From: Candidatus Bathyarchaeota archaeon
GTDB lineage: Archaea > Thermoproteota > Bathyarchaeia > RBG-16-48-13 > GCA-020355125
Assembly: GCA_026014905.1 (NCBI GenBank)
Contig: JAOZHK010000106.1
Coordinates: 1-24,899, forward strand
DNA: 24,899 nucleotides
Reading direction: 5' to 3'
The notes beneath the pieces were generated by a model that was not told where the DNA came from, did no database searches, and worked only from the letters and a program-made list of their open reading frames with translations. The stretch's first letter is position 1. The number at the start of each line of letters is the position of its first letter. A program made the translations under genes and the position numbers. This document shows, in pieces, positions 7,247 to 15,078 of the stretch.

Positions 7247-9196
7247 TCAGGGCTTCTTTAGTTGTTTAACGATAAGAAGATTCATCGTCGCGAAAATCAG
7301 TAGGAGAGGAATCCATCGTACATCGATGACTAACGTCTTTCGATCGAGAACGATCACAGTGATGTGATCTGTCCCGACGTTGTTCGCAGCATCTTGAACG
7401 CTTAAAGTGACATTATACTGGCCTGGGACGATGTATGTATGTGTCGATGGGCTACCAGTGCTCTCGTCACCATCTCCAAAGGTCCAAGTATAACTGACGA
7501 TTCGTCCATTGTCAGTAGATAGACCTGCATCAAACGTCACGAGATCGCCAATATGTGTGACTTGATTCTGCCCTGCATTTGCTCGGGGATTAGTGATATC
7601 TAATACACGAATTATCGTTGTGTCAGAAGCCTTATTTCCCGCAGTATCTGTCACAAGTAACGTGATTGTGTATTCGCCAGGATTGTAGAACGTGTAATTT
7701 ACTGATGCGCCACTCAGGCTTATGGGATACTGATCGATAAAGGTCCATGTGTAGCTTACGATATCGTTTTCATCCCAGGATGAGGACCCGTTTAAGATGA
7801 GTATCATGTCCTCAAGGGTAGCTAAATCTGGTCCCGCATCAGCGATGGGGTTGGTGACATCGAGAACGGTGATGATAACGCTATCTGTATCCTCGTTCCC
7901 TGCAATATCTGATACGGTTAATGTAACTCGATAAGTATCCGGAGTAAGAAAGGTGTAATTCGCTGTCACTCCCGATAAAATTACGGGTCCGCCATCCCAG
8001 AACGACCAAATGTAGCTTTGAATCTCTACGTTATCGTAAGACGCCGAACCATTTAATATTAAAGTGGTGTCCTCCAAAACTGTTACATCTTCTCCTGCGT
8101 GAGCGGTTGGTTGTGTGAGATCTTGGACGATAATAATAAGAGAATCTGTTGCCCAGAAACCAGCAGCATCGGTGATGTTCAGGGTCACGTGATACTCGCC
8201 TGGGTTATGAAAGATATAAGTTGCTTGTACTCCTGTTAACGTATGCCATGACTCATCGTTGAATGTCCAGGTATACGTGGTGATGCCAACATTGTCCGAG
8301 GAATTAGATCCGTCAAAGATTACCACTTCTCCAGCATTTACAAGTTGATCCAAACCTGCATCGGCAGAAGGAGGTAACAGATCGGCACTTGCAAAATTAG
8401 CCTGAAGAGCAATAGCCTTCATTGGCTCGGAGACATTGATAAGAAGAGGATTGGTATTTCCTGTGACATGACCACTCCAGGTATTAAATTGATATTCAAC
8501 TCCATCAGTGGTAAAGTGAGTATCTAGTAAAGTGATATTATGCGGACCGATGCGAAGATCAACATGAATAGTGCCGTTTATATCAGAATAATAATCTCGT
8601 TCGTCTATCTGAAAATGTATCTGTTCGAGACTTGGCATAGTGGTAATAATTAAGGGGCTAATCAGAAGACGTTCGATCTCTGGACGAAGAAGGGTATCTT
8701 CTACTACGCCTTCGAAGTGACGTTGAATGAAACCCTCCTGATCAATCAGATATATGGTGGGAACGGAAGTCACGTTGTATTTCTCATAGATATTCGAGGT
8801 GGTTGGTGCATAGATCCATCTGGTGTCATAGGTTTCTCGGAATTGTCGGAGGTCATCCATTGTATCATTCTGATCGATACTTAGCGATATTAATACTAGA
8901 TCTTCATCAAATTCACTGTGAAGAGTCTTGAGATACTGTACCTGCTCAATACATTCACTCGAGTTCGTTTGAATGAATTCTAAGAGTACAACATCTCCCC
9001 GAAAATCGGTAAGAGAAAAAGAACGTCCTTCGGTGTCTATGGCAGTGAAATCAGGAGCTAATGCCGAAGCATTGACTCGTGGAAAAGCTTGGGTGATCAT
9101 TATTGCTAAAAAAATGATCGTCCACAATGAAATTGTGGCCGTTTTGTGATTTCTATAGTAAGTGTTTTGACTACTCATATTCACTCGCAACGTCAT
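7247..9196 (-). CDS. Exported thioredoxin-fold (redoxin) protein with four PKD domains and a C-terminal anchor
   Basis: 649 residues from the ATG at 9196; an ATG at 9178 is equally possible. A signal helix (about 22-38) precedes a TlpA/AhpC-like domain at 45-185: APDFTAIDTEGRSFSLTDFRGDVVLLEF is typical, and the cis-proline loop is SVPTIYLID. At the active-site position (TWCPPC in TlpA) it reads TNSSEC: the first Cys is Ser79 and only Cys82 remains, the sole Cys I can find in the protein. A beta-rich linker (190-270) leads to four PKD domains at about 275-360, 361-446, 447-532 and 533-618, each with a YTWTF-type strand and a GEYxVTL strand. A transmembrane helix (about 625-643) ends in basic residues. 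It is an extracytoplasmic surface protein; disulfide exchange is unlikely. Confidence 0.88.
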   Translation of the reverse strand: MTLRVNMSSQNTYYRNHKTATISLWTIIFLAIMITQAFPRVNASALAPDFTAIDTEGRSFSLTDFRGDVVLLEFIQTNSSECIEQVQYLKTLHSEFDEDLVLISLSIDQNDTMDDLRQFRETYDTRWIYAPTTSNIYEKYNVTSVPTIYLIDQEGFIQRHFEGVVEDTLLRPEIERLLISPLIITTMPSLEQIHFQIDERDYYSDINGTIHVDLRIGPHNITLLDTHFTTDGVEYQFNTWSGHVTGNTNPLLINVSEPMKAIALQANFASADLLPPSADAGLDQLVNAGEVVIFDGSNSSDNVGITTYTWTFNDESWHTLTGVQATYIFHNPGEYHVTLNITDAAGFWATDSLIIIVQDLTQPTAHAGEDVTVLEDTTLILNGSASYDNVEIQSYIWSFWDGGPVILSGVTANYTFLTPDTYRVTLTVSDIAGNEDTDSVIITVLDVTNPIADAGPDLATLEDMILILNGSSSWDENDIVSYTWTFIDQYPISLSGASVNYTFYNPGEYTITLLVTDTAGNKASDTTIIRVLDITNPRANAGQNQVTHIGDLVTFDAGLSTDNGRIVSYTWTFGDGDESTGSPSTHTYIVPGQYNVTLSVQDAANNVGTDHITVIVLDRKTLVIDVRWIPLLLIFATMNLLIVKQLKKP

Positions 9197-9390
9197 AGGC
9201 TAAGGCTCATAGCCAAGGAAGGCTTGAAGTGCACGTAAAATATGCTGTGGAGACGTGACATCGGATATAGCTTGTGAAAAGATGTTCTAGAAAACAATCC
9301 GACTGGGCTTTTTGTATGCTGGCGTTCATCGAATGGCATGTGTGTCAACCTGGATATCCACAAATAATGTATATCCACAAGTGATTTATT

Positions 9391-9480
9391 GTGCAAAACC
9401 ATGATCTATACAAGCTGATTCGTGAATTAATCACACTGTTTAGCATCAAAGAAGGGATTCGGATATATGCAAAACCATGA
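9391..9480 (+). other. Short upstream ORF and 15-bp direct repeat at the start of the QueG-like gene
   Basis: TGCAAAACCATGATC occurs at 9392-9406 and again at 9468-9482, 76 bases apart. The second copy spans the start codon of the QueG-like gene (MQNHD); the first, with a GTG, opens a 29-codon frame that also begins MQNHD and ends at a TGA overlapping the downstream start. This looks like a local duplication of the translation start, with the copies in different frames. Whether the short frame is translated is unknown. Confidence 0.4.
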
Positions 9481-10321
9481 TCATGCTGAATGGATTACTC
9501 AGGAAGTAAAAGGATTCGCCAAGTCCTCAGTTAACAGTATGCAGAAATGGAATGATGAACCTGCATGGGGGACTCCTATTGTGGGATTCAGTAGTGGAGG
9601 TGACCCACTATTCCAATTCTATAAACAAGATATCGGTGAATTTTATCGGTTACCGCTGGAATTTCTCGCTAACCAATATCCTGAGAATCGATTTGATGCG
9701 CAACGCATCACAATTATCAGTTGGATCCTTCCTCAGACCGAAGCGACTAAGCGAGATCACCGACAGGAAACTTATTTTCCAAGTGAACGTTGGGCTCGAT
9801 CACGAATTTTTGGCGAAGGCTTCAATAATGCGCTTCGCCAACACATGGTCGATTTCTTCCATACACATGATATTCAAGCCATCCCCCCTCTTCTATCGCC
9901 TCTTTGGGAGTCGAAAACCTCAGTTAAGTATGGATACGCCTCTACTTGGTCTGAACGCCATGCAACTTATGCGTCGGGTCTTGGTACGTTTGGATTATCT
10001 GATGGTCTGATTACCCCTGTCGGAAAAGCTATGCGAACAGGATCTGTTATTGTTAATCTTGAGATTGAGCCTACGCTACGACCTTATGATCATCCCAATG
10101 CATACTGTCTTTTTCATATGCAAAGCACATGTGGGCAGTGCATGACGCGTTGTCCAATCAATGCGATCACCGAGGAGGGCCATAACAAGATGATTTGTCG
10201 TAGATATGTACAGATGACACGGCGCTATGTTACGAGGCATTATGGATTCAAAGGCTATGGCTGTGGCTTCTGTCAGACAGCAGTACCTTGTGAATCTGGA
10301 ATACCGGAAGAATTGCAGTAA
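9467..10321 (+). CDS. QueG-like cytosolic 4Fe-4S protein (epoxyqueuosine reductase-related)
   Basis: A 284-residue protein with no signal peptide. The N-terminal and middle parts carry family features PAWGTPIVGFSSGGDPLF, GYASTWSERHATYASGLGTFGLSDGLITPVGKAMR and a VIVNLE strand, as in the corrinoid-binding core shared by QueG and reductive dehalogenases. The C-terminus holds two ferredoxin-type motifs: CGQCMTRCP preceded by Cys in YCLFH, and CGFCQTAVPCESGIP preceded by a Cys in MICRRY. The CGxCQTxVPCE ending marks a clade distinct from true QueG, which has regular CxxCxxCxxxCP motifs. The reaction is likely cobalamin/Fe-S dependent reduction, with unknown substrate; tRNA queuosine synthesis is not implied. 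It stands alone in the plus orientation. Confidence 0.82.
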   Translation: MQNHDHAEWITQEVKGFAKSSVNSMQKWNDEPAWGTPIVGFSSGGDPLFQFYKQDIGEFYRLPLEFLANQYPENRFDAQRITIISWILPQTEATKRDHRQETYFPSERWARSRIFGEGFNNALRQHMVDFFHTHDIQAIPPLLSPLWESKTSVKYGYASTWSERHATYASGLGTFGLSDGLITPVGKAMRTGSVIVNLEIEPTLRPYDHPNAYCLFHMQSTCGQCMTRCPINAITEEGHNKMICRRYVQMTRRYVTRHYGFKGYGCGFCQTAVPCESGIPEELQ

Positions 10322-10653
10322 GCTACTACGGTACGTGCGTGTTCTGTTCTTTGGATTTAGATGATTCTCTACGCGGGCGCGTTACCAAACATCTGAACAC
10401 TGAGCTTTGATATAAGAGGCTTCGTTCCGTCGTCTTTTAGGGACATATCGGATCGTATTACTTTTCATATAAACACAATGATGATGTTACGGCTTTCAGT
10501 GCAAACTTGACGACAGCCGTCGTCTATTTACACAGCTGTCTGTACACACACACTAAGGGTAATTGCTTCGCTATTAGAAGCCCAAGTGGTTAAGTCTACT
10601 GTGCATAATCAGGCAGCAGTGGTAAAGCTTCAACCATAACGAGGCATATCCAT
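10322..10653. other. 332-base intergenic region with a GACGAC hairpin
   Basis: No convincing gene appears on either strand. The clearest structure is GACGAC-AGCC-GTCGTC at 10509-10524, a perfect 6-bp stem with a 4-base loop, followed by the palindrome ACAGCTGT (10532-10539). No tRNA or known riboswitch could be folded by eye. It precedes the small ORF at 10654 and may contain its promoter and leader. Confidence 0.35.
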
Positions 10654-10791
10654 ATGAAGTTACGTGAATGGACTATTAACAAGCCTGAGTTTATTAAACG
10701 TGCCAGTTCCCTCGAAGAAGCTGGCTTCTGTGTAACTATGAAACCAGCTAAAGACTACGTGGAATTAATAATTCGAAAAAGGAAGTCATAA
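10654..10791 (+). CDS. Small protein of 45 residues, unknown function
   Basis: ATG at 10654, TAA at 10789, with GAGG at 10641-10644 placed 9 bases before the start. The product begins MKLREWTINKPEFIKRASSL, continues with an amphipathic helix (LEEAGFCVTM) and a strand-like DYVELIIRK, and ends RKRKS. Charged and hydrophobic residues alternate as in a small folded alpha/beta protein, with codon usage like the neighbours. I do not recognise the family. It is alone on the plus strand, 332 bases after the QueG-like gene, and its end is convergent with the PH-like gene. A short DNA- or RNA-binding role would fit its basic character but is a guess. Confidence 0.6.
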   Translation: MKLREWTINKPEFIKRASSLEEAGFCVTMKPAKDYVELIIRKRKS

Positions 10792-10847
10792 TTCACACTA
10801 CTTATTACATAGGACTTACCTTGGCACTAGCACCGGATACCCGCGCC

Positions 10848-11198
10848 TTAGCTTATTTTTTCTCTAGCCATGAATTGTTGAGTGTCAGTTTTTATTAGAT
10901 TAGCTGTCACATTTCCAAAGGATGTGAATGCATGGGTTAATCCATTTTTCTCTGTGATCTCAAGACGATGACTCGCTTGTATGGAGACGGATGCTACTGC
11001 ATCATAATCGACTTCAAGAAACATTTGATATTTCTTTCGAAACAGGCCTTCCTCGGCTATGAACATAAGTTTATGCTTAGAAAAGACCAAGAAGCCTTCT
11101 TTGCGGTCTCTGATCGCTCGATAACTTTTAACGACGTGATCTTCTGGGGCTAGTTGTGTTTTCGCGACTTCCATCATTGACATTTCCTTGCACCTCAT
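10848..11198 (-). CDS. PH-like (bacterial PH / GRAM-type) domain protein
   Basis: 116 residues from the ATG at 11198; Met codons at residues 6, 8 and 9 are alternatives. The pattern is that of a single small PH-like beta barrel: a polar start, KSYRAIRDRKEGFLVFSKHKLMFIAEEG (two strands with the typical GFLVFSKHKLMF turn), the FRKKYQMFLEVDYDAVASVSI strand pair, then HRLEITEKNG, and a C-terminal helix (NVTANLIKTDTQQFM). Such bPH/YvlB-like domains are cytosolic and of poorly known function; no membrane segment is present. AT-rich DNA with TATA-like stretches (11215-11280) precedes it. The fold call comes from the strand pattern, not from an invariant motif. Confidence 0.6.
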   Translation of the reverse strand: MRCKEMSMMEVAKTQLAPEDHVVKSYRAIRDRKEGFLVFSKHKLMFIAEEGLFRKKYQMFLEVDYDAVASVSIQASHRLEITEKNGLTHAFTSFGNVTANLIKTDTQQFMAREKIS

Positions 11199-11357
11199 GA
11201 TAACAATATACCATCTAAAACATAAATATAATGGTACAAGTAAATAGTATTAAAACAATTATGCTATTATTATGAACTTAAAGATAAGTAAGAAGATTTC
11301 GCAACATGACATCCCCGTTCATTTCCAGCCGTTTTGTGCACAAAGCACGCACATGTG

Positions 11358-12071
11358 TTATGAAGCGTTATCTTGAATAACAGTAACAACTGGAGCAGGA
11401 GTATTGCTAGGAAACGCTACACCACAACTAGGACAATAGTGAGCATCAGGTGCGTGAATAGGAGTATTACATGCCGGACATGAATCAGGTAACGGTGCTG
11501 ATGGCTGTGAAGCTGTCACGGGTTGTGATTTAATTGGCCGGTTAGAACGTGATAACAGATGTTTGTGTGTAACCTCACCGATTTTACCGCCAATGAATCC
11601 TAGAATCGCAGTCACGACAATACCCACAGCGATCAGAATCGGGATCATAATTACAAGGATAAGGATGAGAATTCCAGCTAGAGCGGATGTGAGTGCTGCG
11701 AGTCCGTGGGCAATACTCCAAGTTGAGCGAATTAAACCGTTCGTCAATGTCGCCAAGGTGGCACCAATGGGTCCAATACCTTCAACTTCTGGCATTGTTG
11801 ATGCTGTCCAATCAACAGCTGGAAATATTATAGGGATCGTGAGGATCACGAGTATGGGTAATAGAAGTGTCAAGACTCCTGCTTTCGCTCCACTACCTCT
11901 AAGATAACCTGCCAGCACTCCAGCGAGAAGAGGGGCGAAGATGAAGACAGCACTTGGTACATTCAGGACGCCCAAAATAAAGCCGCTTAGTAATCCAAAA
12001 AGGGATCCTGTGATGCTGGGATGAGCCAAAAAGACTCGTTTAAGTGGAAAATTCTTAAAAAAAGAACTCAT
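11358..12071 (-). CDS. Polytopic membrane protein with C-terminal zinc ribbon
   Basis: A 237-residue protein. Hydrophobic stretches at about 17-57 (two helices with a Gly-rich turn), 65-84 and 120-165 (two helices) suggest four or five membrane spans; the middle PEVEGIGPIG loop may be outside. The tail carries a zinc ribbon with Cys198, 201, 213 and 216 (CPAC ... CPSC) after a Pro/Ser linker, which should be cytosolic. The architecture is common among uncharacterised archaeal proteins; no transporter motif is visible. It lies downstream of the MoaD-like gene on the same strand, 122 bases away, with its own AT-rich upstream region. Confidence 0.75.
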   Translation of the reverse strand: MSSFFKNFPLKRVFLAHPSITGSLFGLLSGFILGVLNVPSAVFIFAPLLAGVLAGYLRGSGAKAGVLTLLLPILVILTIPIIFPAVDWTASTMPEVEGIGPIGATLATLTNGLIRSTWSIAHGLAALTSALAGILILILVIMIPILIAVGIVVTAILGFIGGKIGEVTHKHLLSRSNRPIKSQPVTASQPSAPLPDSCPACNTPIHAPDAHYCPSCGVAFPSNTPAPVVTVIQDNAS

Positions 12072-12193
12072 TTCTCTTCCACTCCTATCAATTAATACTA
12101 GATTGAGCCGTATAATTCAATTATGAACTGAGGATCCATCAAGCCCGAGCGTATTTGATGAGTAAATTAAACGAGCGCGTATGCGTAAGGAGG

Positions 12194-12463
12194 TTAACCT
12201 CCGACAACAGGAGGGTAGATAGAGATTTTATCCCCTGCTTTGAAGCGGGTTTCTGGAATTCGTTCTTTCCCATTTAGAAATATTAACAAATATCCGGGAG
12301 TCGCTATGGGTTTTCCTTCATGGATGGCGACATGGCCGAGATTCAAGGTATGAAATATATACTTGACAGTTTCACCCCATGATTGGTCATCCTTGAAATC
12401 AATATCTATTTGACCGCCATGTTTGAGAGCTAGAAAGCCATATAATCGAACCGTTATTTTCAT
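12194..12463 (-). CDS. MoaD/ThiS-family ubiquitin-like protein with C-terminal Gly-Gly
   Basis: 89 residues with the beta-grasp pattern of MoaD/ThiS and archaeal SAMPs: MKITVRLYGFLA first strand, a helix around SWGETVKYIF, YLLIFLNGKER, then FKAGDKISIYPPVVGG at the end. The C-terminal diglycine would be activated by an E1-like MoeB/ThiF enzyme for sulfur transfer (molybdopterin or tungstopterin, tRNA thiolation) or for protein conjugation. Neither MoaE nor an E1 is in the window, so the role cannot be chosen. The stop codon lies inside the palindrome GGAGGTTAACCTCC (12189-12202). It is downstream of the DUF3795 gene (78 bases) on the same strand. Confidence 0.85.
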   Translation of the reverse strand: MKITVRLYGFLALKHGGQIDIDFKDDQSWGETVKYIFHTLNLGHVAIHEGKPIATPGYLLIFLNGKERIPETRFKAGDKISIYPPVVGG

Positions 12464-12541
12464 GTCAAAATATTTGTACGTTGATTTAGAAAAGGTTTCT
12501 TGATTCGTCAGTCCAGGAGCTAGCGACTTTGCTTATGGGAT

Positions 12542-12955
12542 TTAGGGACAGAATAAGCATTGGCCTTTTTCTTTTTGCTCGTGTATCCATCTGTGTAAAC
12601 CCATCTCCCTCATCCTCTTCATGTTCTCAATAGTTCGTTTATGATGAGGAATATTCCCGGCAAATGATTCTAACTTCTTGCATGGAAAGCTATCACATTC
12701 GAAACAGTATGTGTGTCCTCGTTCTGCAGCACATGGTTTGAACGTACACTCGGGACTCCAATGGAGAGCCGGATCTCCGTGGCAACCATCGCATTTAATT
12801 TGTTCTGGAGGATATTTGAACGTGTCACTTGATATTTTATTACTGATGCGTCGTTGAAATTCTGTGTCATGACTATGATAAGCTTGATAAATTGGGCATT
12901 TAGCGCAATTCAATCCACACACTGCAATGTTCCATTCGTTAGAATCTTCTGTCAC
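12542..12955 (-). CDS. DUF3795 cysteine-rich protein
   Basis: 137 residues with the DUF3795 layout: CGLNCAKCPIYQAY near the start, CDGCHGD in the middle, then CTFKPCAAERGHTYCFECDSFPC, and a final CLFCP. Fourteen or so Cys in fixed pairs imply bound metal or Fe-S clusters; members are cytosolic, found in many anaerobes, and have no assigned reaction. It begins at an ATG at 12955 and is divergent from the M20 amidohydrolase, with a 171-base gap that must contain both promoters. Confidence 0.85.
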   Translation of the reverse strand: MTEDSNEWNIAVCGLNCAKCPIYQAYHSHDTEFQRRISNKISSDTFKYPPEQIKCDGCHGDPALHWSPECTFKPCAAERGHTYCFECDSFPCKKLESFAGNIPHHKRTIENMKRMREMGLHRWIHEQKEKGQCLFCP

Positions 12956-13126
12956 TTTCAGCTCCAGGCTCGTGCCTCTGCCAACTTGGACGGGATCTAA
13001 TAAAATAAAGATTGCTGATGGCTGGTTGAAACCAGTGTATTACTAGAGAATAGGTGTGGTGTGTGTTTAAATGCTAGTTGTTTCATTACGCATGTAGAGA
13101 CACTGAATAATAGATGAGGGCTTTTC

Positions 13127-14569
13127 GTGACAGAGAACTTGAAGCAACTCGCCGTTAACTGGATTAATGATAACACTGCTTTCTTGATTGAAACCCATGA
13201 GAAGATATGGAACTGGGCAGAGGTTGGATTACAAGAATTTAAAACCGCTGAGCATCTTATCGGTCTTTTGGATGCCAAAGGGTTCACAGTTGAACGCGGA
13301 GTGGCAGGAATGCCTTCAGCTTTCGTGGCAACTTTTGGTTCAGGCAGTCCCGTCATTGGGATTATGGGTGAATTAGACGCGCTTCCGGGGATCTCGCAGA
13401 AAGCTGTTCCGTATCGTGAGCCTCTTGTTGTCGGAGGAGCTGGACATGGCTGTGGCCATAATAGCTATGCAACGACAGCACTCGGTGGCGCTCTCGCCGT
13501 TCAAGCGATGATGAAGGAGAATCACCTATCAGGCACTGTTAAAGTCTTTGGTTGTCCAGCTGAAGAAACATTGGTTGGTAAAGTCTTCATGGTCCGCGAT
13601 GGTATTTTCGCTGGAGTGGATGCATGCCTGGGCCATCATCCTGGTTCTGCAAATACGGTGCGTATGAGCAGCGGGAACGCGATGAACTCCATGAAATTCG
13701 AGTTCTTCGGAGCCGCAAGTCATGCTGGTAGTACGCCAGAACAAGGCATAAGTGCGATGGATGCCGTGGAATTAATGAACATTGGTGTTAATTATCTCCG
13801 TGAACACGTGGTTCAGGAAACTCGGATCCATTATGTAGTTGAAGATGGAGGACATGAACCAAATGTCGTACCAGCTTATGCTCGCAGTTGGTACTATGTA
13901 CGAGCGCCACGACGAGATTTGGTGGAACGATACTATGAGAAAATTTTGAAGATAGCCGATGGCGCTGATTTAATGGCGGGTACAACGCATCGGGTTGAGT
14001 TTCTCACTGGGGTACATAACGGACTTCCAAATCGACCTCTGGCGGATTTAATCGTAGCAAATATGCGAGAGATCGGGGCACCGAGCTATACCCAAAAAGA
14101 ACTATCGTTCGCTCGCGAACTTGGTACATCAATTCCTCGTGAACAGAAACTCGATCGTTTACAGAAGCTTGAACAGATTCGTCCAGGTGCTATGAAGTTA
14201 ATGGATGTGGATCTGGATCCAACCATCTATGATCCCTATGGCGAGGAAGTGAAGGGAGGAGGGGGATCGTCTGATGTTGCTGACGTGGCATGGAATCTTC
14301 CAACCCAGCAATTCAGCACGACCTATTTCTTAGTGGGTGCGCCCGGTCATTCATGGCAGAATGTAGCTATTGGAGGAACAAGCATCGGACATAAGTCCAC
14401 GATATTTGCATCCAAAGTCATGGCAACCACTGTGATCGATCTCTTGACAAGAAAGAAAGAATTAGAGAAAGCAAAAACGGATTGGCGAACTCGGATGCAA
14501 AACCTTATCTATAAATCTCCTTTGTCTCCATCACTCAAGCCACCCCTACATCAGCTTAAAGATTCATAA
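13127..14569 (+). CDS. M20-family amidohydrolase, AbgB-like
   Basis: 480 residues from a GTG at 13127. It shows the M20 metallopeptidase layout: GELDALPG with Asp84, GHGCGHN with His111, CPAEE with Glu146/147 and LGHHPG, then a dimerisation insert, and a C-terminal GAPGHSWQ carrying the last metal His. This arrangement and length match p-aminobenzoyl-glutamate hydrolase subunit B and related di-zinc aminoacyl hydrolases acting in the cytosol. It probably cleaves an N-acyl or aminobenzoyl amino acid for amino-acid catabolism. No partner subunit or transporter is adjacent. The C-terminus past residue 460 is basic and Pro-rich, beyond the usual end. Confidence 0.9.
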   Translation: MTENLKQLAVNWINDNTAFLIETHEKIWNWAEVGLQEFKTAEHLIGLLDAKGFTVERGVAGMPSAFVATFGSGSPVIGIMGELDALPGISQKAVPYREPLVVGGAGHGCGHNSYATTALGGALAVQAMMKENHLSGTVKVFGCPAEETLVGKVFMVRDGIFAGVDACLGHHPGSANTVRMSSGNAMNSMKFEFFGAASHAGSTPEQGISAMDAVELMNIGVNYLREHVVQETRIHYVVEDGGHEPNVVPAYARSWYYVRAPRRDLVERYYEKILKIADGADLMAGTTHRVEFLTGVHNGLPNRPLADLIVANMREIGAPSYTQKELSFARELGTSIPREQKLDRLQKLEQIRPGAMKLMDVDLDPTIYDPYGEEVKGGGGSSDVADVAWNLPTQQFSTTYFLVGAPGHSWQNVAIGGTSIGHKSTIFASKVMATTVIDLLTRKKELEKAKTDWRTRMQNLIYKSPLSPSLKPPLHQLKDS

Positions 14570-14719
14570 CAACGCATAGGCAGTTGATATACGCTCTATC
14601 AAAATAGTGTACAATCGAAGCACGGTGGCTTCTAGATTATGATCTCAGCTGATCTATATCGCGCGGGCTTATATGTGTGAAATGGGTCTGAATGAAAGGT
14701 TTTAAGCGTGGGCGTGCGC
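14570..14719. other. Spacer downstream of the M20 gene
   Basis: 150 bases without a gene, lying between the M20 stop and the stop of the convergent 41-residue zinc-ribbon ORF. Nothing with clear structure was seen. Confidence 0.3.
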
Positions 14720-14845
14720 TTATTGTCCACTCGTATATTGTTGACAGTTTGAACAGTGCCAGCAATACTTGCTTACATATACTCTTTGCGAGTTTTTACA
14801 TATCGGACACACTTCTCGTTGAGATAATGTTTCGAGGCTGTTCAT
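14720..14845 (-). CDS. 41-residue zinc-ribbon small protein
   Basis: ATG at 14845, TAA at 14720-14722. The product starts MNSLETLSQREVCPICKNSQ and then has YCWHCSNC, giving two CxxC knuckles and an extra Cys (C13, C16, C28, C31, C34), a classic minimal zinc ribbon. The reading frame is also open upstream to a GTG, so a slightly longer protein is possible. Its role is likely nucleic-acid or protein binding, but no family name is certain. It lies within a 509-base region that would otherwise be blank. Confidence 0.6.
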   Translation of the reverse strand: MNSLETLSQREVCPICKNSQRVYVSKYCWHCSNCQQYTSGQ

Positions 14846-15078
14846 AAACTGATATATACTTGGGAAAGGCACAAAAAACCTGTGAAGCCAGGCTTAATAA
14901 GTAAGTTCCGAAACGGGATTAGGACTCTTTCAGGAGACCTTTATACAGTTATTATGCACGTATTGTCGTCGAACGCATGCATAATTGAACGTGAGTGAAA
15001 TGATATGAAATCTACATTGTGCCTTCATAATCTTAAAACGTTGTAGAAGCACGCAGTTCTAAACATCGTGATTCAGGT
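14846..15078. other. Intergenic region upstream of the DUF4332 gene with an 8-bp inverted repeat
   Basis: No gene was recognised. ATTATGCA (14951-14958) and TGCATAAT (14978-14985) form a perfect inverted repeat about 95 bases before the ATG at 15079; this could be an operator or a hairpin in the leader. Confidence 0.3.

Noticed and set aside
9193..9402. 69-codon minus-strand ORF overlapping the redoxin/PKD start
   Set aside because: It spans the divergent promoter region, overlaps the start codon of the redoxin/PKD gene and has a random-looking composition.
9552..10010. 152-codon plus-strand ORF inside the QueG-like gene
   Set aside because: It is an alternative frame of a gene with clear Fe-S motifs and shows no domain.
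11272..11376. 34-codon plus-strand ORF
   Set aside because: It overlaps the end of the zinc-ribbon membrane gene, has no ribosome-binding site and no recognisable pattern.
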